Positions 57,652 to 64,000 of a stretch of DNA of 64,000 bases are shown one piece after another. This stretch comes from Coptis chinensis (lineage: Eukaryota > Streptophyta > Magnoliopsida > Ranunculales > Ranunculaceae): assembly GCA_015680905.1 (NCBI GenBank), contig CM027384.1:69013001-69077000 (forward strand), written 5' to 3'. The translations under genes and the position numbers were made by a program. Every line of letters starts with the position of its first letter. Within the stretch, counting starts at the first letter, position 1. The notes under the pieces were generated by a model. That model did no database searches, had not been told where the DNA came from, and worked only from the letters and a program-made list of their open reading frames with translations.

Positions 57652-60600
57652 ATGTTTCTCTCAAGACCCAAAACTCGGATGATTTCATCTCGACACGGTA
57701 AATGCTTCTTTATTCCAGTTGAGGATGCTGATCTTTTTCTTTTATCTGTTCAGTTGTGACAGAGTCATTTGAGTTGTGTATGTGTTTTATCTGTTCCTCC
57801 TCCTCCTCTCATATTCTAGTTATTTTCTTAGTTGTTAGGTATTTATTTTTTCTTTTTTCAAGCTTCTGTTTCAGTATTTCATCGCTGATTTTGATTATAT
57901 TTAGTCGATATAGCACACATTTTTACAATAAACGGAAGTATGTTTTATTTCTACAGACGGTGACGCGTTTCGTAGATTACATGTGGTGAGAAGAGCTGAA
58001 AATGCTATCAATGTAAGCAATTTCTCCAGTTCCCCAGTTACTATCTTGAAGAAGGAATTATTTTTCGTTTTGTCTGGATAATTATATCATGTAAACATCA
58101 TGTCTCAGTGTGCTCAAGGTCCAAAAGAAAAAATCAGAGAGATGTTCAATAAGATTGAGCTTTCAGTTTCTTCCTATGATACCGCTTGGGTTGCCATGGT
58201 CCCTTCTCCAGATTCATCACAACAACCCTGTTTTCCTGAGTGCTTAAATTGGTTACTGGAGAATCAAGTACGTGATGGTTCATGGACACTTCCTCATCAC
58301 CATCACTTACTGATTAAAGAATCTATGTTGTCCACATTGGCATGTGTCCTTGCACTGCGACGATGGGAGACTGGCGATGAACATGTGAGAAAAGGTATTT
58401 TCATAATTTCATGTCAGGTCCAATGGGTCTCCATTTTTGGTTTTAGTTGTGATCAATCAAGCTAATAATATTGTTGCGATATTCGATCTCTGTATAGGTT
58501 TAGAGTTTATGGAACTAAATTTTGGGCTAATCATGGACAAGAAGCATACCTCCCCAATCGGGTTTGATATCATATTTCCTGGTATGATTGAATATGCCAA
58601 AGATTTGGACTTAAACCTTCCATTCAGTCCAAAATTTGTTGAAGCAATGCTTCACAAACGGGATTTGGAGTTTGAAAGGTATGCATGTTCTTATTCTTTA
58701 GTTGGAGTTGTTCTCTATTTCTACTTGTAACAGTGTTTGACATCTTTGTTCAGAGTCTCCAAAATCAATTCCAAGGGAAGTAAAGCTTATCTAGCATACA
58801 CATCTGAAGGACTAACTAAACTATGTGATTGGAAGGAGGTCATGAAATGGCAGAGGAAAAATGGGTCTATGTTCAATTCCCCATCAACCACTGCTGCCAC
58901 TTTTATTCAAAATCAGGATCTTGTTTTGGAATACTTAGCTTACTCTTAAAAACGTTCGCCAATGCCGGTAACTAACGATGTTTATATGAATCTTTATTTT
59001 CTCACTGTTAATAGTTGAAGATCTAGATTCTACTACTCTACAATTGTCTTTACAGTTCCCACCAGTTATCCAGTGGATGTGTATATCCATCTCTCTATGG
59101 TTGACCGTCTTGAGAGAATGGGAATTGGGAGACATTTTAGGAATGAAATCAGAAGTGTATTGGACGAAACATATCGGTACCTACTGAATTAATGCATTTT
59201 TATTTCAATGCGTGCTTGTTGATTTTAAATGGTGCCTCAACCCAATGTCTTGTAGTCAAAGAGCTTTCAAAAAGTTTGCTGTGTATGCAGGGTATTAGAA
59301 CCATAGGAATGTGCATGCACTTAATCTTGCAAGGAAATAGTAACCCACATAACAGATAGTTATTCTGAATTCTGATATCATTGATCTTGGCCTATGACTA
59401 GGTATTGGCTGCAGAGGGATGATGAGATATTCTTAGACATAGAGACCTGTGCTTTGGCTTTTCGGCTCTTACGGATAAATGGCTATGCAGTTTCTTCCGG
59501 TGAGGCGATCTATATTATATTTAATGGTATAGCTATATTAATTCCAATGATGGAAGTTAAATATATCAATATGTGGTGTAGACACATTAGCCGAATTCAA
59601 CGAAGAAATAGATTTCTTCACTTCTGCTGGTGGGGATCTCAAAGGTATACGTACTCTTTTGGAGTTATACAAAACATCGCAGATCATGATATCACCAAAT
59701 GAACCGGTTCTGGAGACACTAAATTCGTGGACAAGTCACTTATTAAAACAGAATCTATCAAATGACATGATACATGATGACAATTGCCAGAAAGAGGTAT
59801 TCACCCATATGACTATATGAGTACAATACTTAAACTTCCTTTGTCATCGGGAGTCATCTCAGTCAGAAGAGAATCAAAGTAAGACATAACTAAAATTTGA
59901 TATTGTTATTGCGTGCAATGACAGGTTGTTAATGCTCTCAAGTTCACTTATGATGCCAATATAGAACGTCTAGAAAACAGGAGAAATATCGAGTACTACA
60001 ATTTGGATAGTCTTCGCATCCTGAAAGCGTCATATAGGTAGCCTTACTTTTCTTCAAGATATGTTTTTTTTTTGTCATATTTATAGCACAGTATGTTAAT
60101 TGTTGTGTTAACCGACTTCCTTGTATTAGGTGCTCCAATGTTGATAACAGAGATATCGTACAGTTTGGAGTGGAAGACTACAACTTTTGTCAAGAAATAC
60201 TACAGAAAGAACTTGCGAGTCTTGAGAGGTAAGCAATATCTACTTGGAACTAAAGTCATGTTACTCACTATTGTCTTAACACTGTCAACTTAACTCAAGC
60301 AGGTGGGTAAAAGAAAATAGATTGGATAAACTCAAATTCGCCAGGCTGAAGCTCGAGTACTTGTATTTTTCCGTAGCTGGAATCGTTTTTCCTCCTGAAC
60401 TATCTGATGCCCGCATGTCATGGACAAAAAATTCATTTCTTTCCACTGTGGTTGATGATTTCTTCGATGTTAAAGGAAGTAGAGAAGAACTAGTAAACCT
60501 TATCAACTTGGTAGAGAAGTATGTCCTGTTTTTCCTTTTCTCGTTCTATTTTTTGCTTGTAATAATGTTTTGTTTTGCGATTGAATTCTTATTTTGTTTC

Positions 60601-61613
60601 TTGTAATGCCTTCAATGATAACTATGAGAATTCCTGCTTGCCACAGATGGGAATGCAACACAGCTACCAATTATTGCTCTGAGGAAGTTGAAATTATTTT
60701 TCAAGCTCTTCACAAGACAGTTAATGACCTTGGAGACATCGCATTCACACGACAAGGCCGTAGTGTCAGAAGCCATCTAATTGATATAGTGAGATTCCAT
60801 ATCTTGAAATAATTTCCTCAATTTCAAGATTGTGAAAGTACATTTGATTTTAGGAACAAGTCAGACATAAATGTACAGATTTCACAATTAATAACTATTC
60901 TATACATACACTCACAGTGGCTTAATTTGCTTAAATCTATGATGAAAGAATATGAGTGGGCAAGAGACAAGTCAGCACCCAAGATGGAGGAATATATGGA
61001 GAATGCCTGCATCTCATTCGCATTAGGACCCGTTGTCCTTATAACACAATACTTTCTGGAGCCTACGCTTTCCAAAAAAGTTATAACAAGCCCGGAGTAC
61101 AACAAACTTTTCAAGCACATGAACATTTGTTGCCGACTTCTCAATGATATCCAGAGCTTTAAGGTATATATACTTGGACTCGTATGTCTAATGTCGTTAG
61201 CCTTGATCTTCTTTTAACTTTGAAGTATGTTGCAGAGAGAAGGCGAGGAAGGGAAACTGAACAGCGTGTTATTGTGCAAGATTCATAGTCCTGAAGCTAT
61301 CAATGAGCAAGAAGCTGTGAGAGAGGTAAAGGGTATCATTGATCGCAACAGAAGAGAGCTTCTAGGTTTAGTGTTGAATACAAAGGGAAGTATTGTGCCT
61401 AAAGGTTGCAAAGATTTATTTTGGAAGACTTTCAGAGTAACTCATCTCTTCTACCGCGAGAAGGACGGATTCTCTTCTTCACTGGAAATGGTTAATGCTG
61501 TCAATGCAGTTATTCATGAACCTTTAAGTTTTCCGTCATCTTCCTGCGAAGGGATGGATGGACCTTGTGTTGCAGAAAGGATTGAACAACAATGTGATAA
61601 CAACTCGTTCTGA
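57652..61613 (+). pseudogene. ent-Kaurene synthase-like diterpene synthase, copy B (frameshift in exon 5)
   Basis: Class I diterpene synthase of the same type as copy A. Exons: 57,652-57,697; 57,957-58,012; 58,109-58,394; 58,498-58,678; 58,754-58,967; 59,056-59,176; 59,402-59,499; 59,582-59,796; 59,925-60,037; 60,130-60,228; 60,303-60,518; 60,647-60,788; 60,918-61,163; 61,236-61,613. The SSYDTAWVA motif is intact (58,165-58,200). DDFFD is at 60,454-60,468 and NDIQSFKRE spans exons 13/14; no DxDD. In exon 5, after FIQNQD, copy A reads AKCLEYLRLL; copy B has lost three bases in frame and then one more, giving LVLEYLAYS and a stop at 58,947-58,949. Without the single-base loss it would encode about 804 residues. 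The ATG used by copy A is GTG here (57,622), so the start is taken at the next in-frame ATG. The C-terminus ends ERIEQQCDNNSF. It may be a real pseudogene, a null allele or a consensus error. Confidence 0.85.
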
Positions 61614-63750
61614 CAAAAACATGTGTTTAGGAGGATAGGTTTTGTCATTCAGAAAGGACCAGTTGCTTACTTGTCTTCTGAGTATTTGTATGATTTATTT
61701 TGGAGATTAAATAAAATATATCTTTAAATTAAAAAAATAATAGTTTCATTTGCTTGATTAATAAATAAATAAATTAAATTGATGCTAGAATTAAGGTGTT
61801 GGATTTGAGCCATTTTGTTACTCAATACTTATAAAGGTCTTTGTAGACAACTTCACATAAATACATACAAATACATGGTTGCAAGTGTTCCACTTATGGA
61901 TGTCTATCTTGTTTGAAATCCGTCCAAAACCCGAACAAAAAGCCCGCACCGAACCCTGTCCGAACTCGACAAAACCCAAACTCGAACCCAGGCCAAAATA
62001 CATAGAGTAGGGTTTGGTCACACTCTCTAAACCCGAACCGATCCGAGCCCGACCCGATAATTTAGCTCTAAATCTGTTAAAAGGGCTAAAAACCCCGAAA
62101 CCAAACCCGGACCGAAATCAAACTGCAAATCCGGTTTCAATTGCATACTACTAATCTCATATAAAAGAATGAGATAGATAAATATTTGGATTATGATCTC
62201 ATTCATGTTTACAATAATGAATTATTTAATATATTGGATTATGGAAAAATTTATGTCGGGATTTCTATTTTTTTCAGTAAGCACGTGATCATGTGTCTAT
62301 AGTTCATTCCGAGTCTATCTATTTTTAAATCATATCAAATAATTATGTCCAAGTATAAGTGATAATTACTTCCAAGTTCATTATAAGTTTTATTTTGTTT
62401 GAAGGATTGGTGGATAGCCGAAGAAAGAATAAAATGTAGATATATATTTCAAATAAAGTTTCTTATTGTCTTCTTTCTTCATTTATACCGGGTTTTATCC
62501 TATCCGAAACCCGAATCCAAACCCAATGGGTATCCAAAATATAGGGTTAGAATAGGGTTTGGTCACACCTTTTAACAAAATACCTGACTCCGACCCACTG
62601 AGAACCGGTCCGGGTTTGGATAATCCGATACCATTCAAAACCCGAAAAGTCGGGTTCGGCCAGATACCCGTTTGCACATCCCTAGTTCCACCCTAGGAAT
62701 GCCATTCGTTCCCGGCAACTCTGCATTCACAATGCAAGATGGATTTTGCACCATTATTTCCAAAGCAACACTCTTTTTGAATTGAATTATGTTCTATTTT
62801 AATTTGAATGCAAAATGATTGTTCCGTCAAACCACTAAGCAACGTCCATTTTGGATTGATATGTTTATGACAATTATGAGTACCCCGGGTTGAAGGGTGC
62901 AGCTACATGGCAGCATGTGATTAGTGCTGCACACTTGCACAGTTCACTGTAAAATGACCTACCGAAACAAAATCTAGCAATCGCCCATGGTCAAAGTCCT
63001 TAGCTCCTACCTCTTACCACTCATCTCTGTTACTAAAGTACACTATAATTAATATAGCCTCTTCAATTGAACCAGTCTTTTTGGGCCCTTGGTCAAATAT
63101 TAAAAAACAATTGTTCATTTTGCCTTTGAAGTGGACTATTTCGTCATTTCAGTTTTTACTTCCATTTATACCCTAGTTAAAGAATGAAAAACACATTCAG
63201 ACCAAACCAAATACACCCAATATATTGAATTGTACACTATATTTCTTACTCATAAATGATTTTAATTGCCATAAATACACGAAAACCTTTCTCCCCACCT
63301 CTTTTGCAAACAGTCAAAATAATACTAATCAGCCATTGCTCAACCTTTTCTTCACCACCAGGTATTCAAGCCTCTCATTGTCCTCTTTTTTACTTTTCAG
63401 TCATCTAATTAATTAATTTGTTATTTTGGTTTTATGAATTGTTGTTTTCTGATGGCATAAACCTAGAGTCCGTTTGATGTTGTTTAACATGTTGCCTCAT
63501 AAGCCGTTTGAAATACTTTATGGGGCGTCGTTGCTATATGCTCAAGTAGATTATGTTGCATAACTTTGGAAAACAAATTAACGGTTATGAGTTTTTTATT
63601 CTACAACACTTAATCTTTGTTTGCCTTTCTCTTCTATGATAGTAGGACTATGCATTTTTACTAGACTTTAGTTCCAACTCTTTGTATAAGACGCTTCCTA
63701 CTCAACTCAGTTAATTAGTTAATTTGATAGCATGCAAGTTTCACATATAG
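61614..63750. other. 3' flank of copy B
   Basis: Paralogous to 22,628-24,599. A probable poly(A) signal region AATAAA lies near 61,709. No gene seen apart from the hAT insertion. Confidence 0.65.
61895..62684. mobile_element. Non-autonomous hAT element, 790 bp, in the 3' flank of copy B
   Basis: Inverted ends TATGGATGT / TAGGGATGT with 8-bp duplications gttccact (61,887-61,894) and gttccacc (62,685-62,692). The copy A flank has gttccacc once (about 23,429-23,437), an empty site. Subterminal CCCGAACC-type repeats. No transposase. Confidence 0.88.
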
Positions 63751-64000
63751 TGTTAAATTCCATGTTAGTGGTGATGCTAGGAGAGTTGTGACATTGATAT
63801 ATTGAGAGAAACCAAGAAAAAGAACAATAGAGAAGAATAGAGATTGATTGATTGAGAGATTGATTTGGGTTAGAGTTTAGAGATTTGAGTTCTCTACCCA
63901 GAGTTACATATTTATACTAACCTACCTTGGGTGTGAAGTAATCTTAAACATGAGAATAGAAACTAATAGATATAGATGTCCACACTTATAGAAATGCGGG
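63751..64000. repeat. LTR (partial) related to the promoter element's LTR
   Basis: Starts TGTTAAATTCCATGTTAGTGG and continues with GGAGAGTTGTGACATTGATA and CCCAGAGTTACAT, clearly related to 16,042-16,315 but more diverged. It begins where homology to unit A stops. The window ends inside it, so a full element or a solo LTR cannot be told. Confidence 0.8.

Larger units (their letters stand above)
57148..63750 (+). repeat. Duplicated unit B (paralogous to 15,728-24,599)
   Basis: Contains promoter, synthase copy B and 3' flank. It lacks the promoter LTR element and the 150-bp MITE of unit A, and carries its own hAT insertion. Confidence 0.9.

Noticed and set aside
18611..61613. Bifunctional (class I/II) diterpene synthases
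   Set aside because: No DxDD motif is present in either copy; only the class I motifs are seen.
1..64000. CRISPR arrays, rRNA or tRNA genes, bacterial operons
   Set aside because: No regularly spaced repeats or recognisable RNA genes; the introns and retrotransposons show plant nuclear DNA.

Overview
The window is plant nuclear DNA, almost certainly from a dicot. It is AT-rich, its genes have many GT-AG introns, and it holds Athila- and Tat-type Ty3/gypsy retrotransposons, hAT, Harbinger and Mutator-like small elements, an L1-type LINE remnant and an F-box fragment. The only recognisable host genes of size are two tandem, same-strand diterpene synthase genes of the ent-kaurene synthase / kaurene synthase-like type (TPS-e/f): copy A at 18,611-22,627 and copy B at 57,652-61,613, each with 14 exons. 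Species or family cannot be read from the sequence.

Layout. 1-985: probable LTR of an unidentified element. 986-13,290: decayed Athila-like element on the minus strand, with a 900-bp hAT element inside its reverse transcriptase. 13,291-15,122: non-coding, probable LTR material. 15,405-15,683: F-box fragment. 15,728-24,599: duplicated unit A, with a 2.36-kb LTR element inserted just upstream of gene A. 24,600-29,365: intergenic, with a 2.0-kb gag-only LTR element. 29,371-50,011: a 20.6-kb nest, in which a pol-less element related to the Athila element contains a 12.5-kb Tat-type element, which in turn contains a solo LTR. 50,017-57,147: intergenic cluster of small DNA transposons, a LINE remnant, and a third copy of the synthase downstream flank without a gene. 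57,148-63,750: duplicated unit B. 63,751-64,000: start of an LTR related to the one inserted near gene A.

How it fits together. A unit of promoter, synthase and about 1.9 kb of 3' flank was duplicated. The copies then moved apart as retrotransposons filled the gap, and each gained its own insertions, whose empty sites survive in the other copy. Both synthases keep the class I metal-binding motifs (DDFFD and the NDxx(S/T)xxxE motif) and lack a class II DxDD motif, so intact versions would ionise a copalyl-type diphosphate in plastids. As written, each copy has one reading-frame lesion: +1 base at 19,201 in A, and a small in-frame deletion plus -1 base near 58,935 in B. The lesions lie at different places inside a block of about 1.35 kb where the copies are nearly identical, while flanking parts are visibly more diverged. 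This suggests gene conversion, and leaves open whether the locus is dying, polymorphic, or carries assembly errors.
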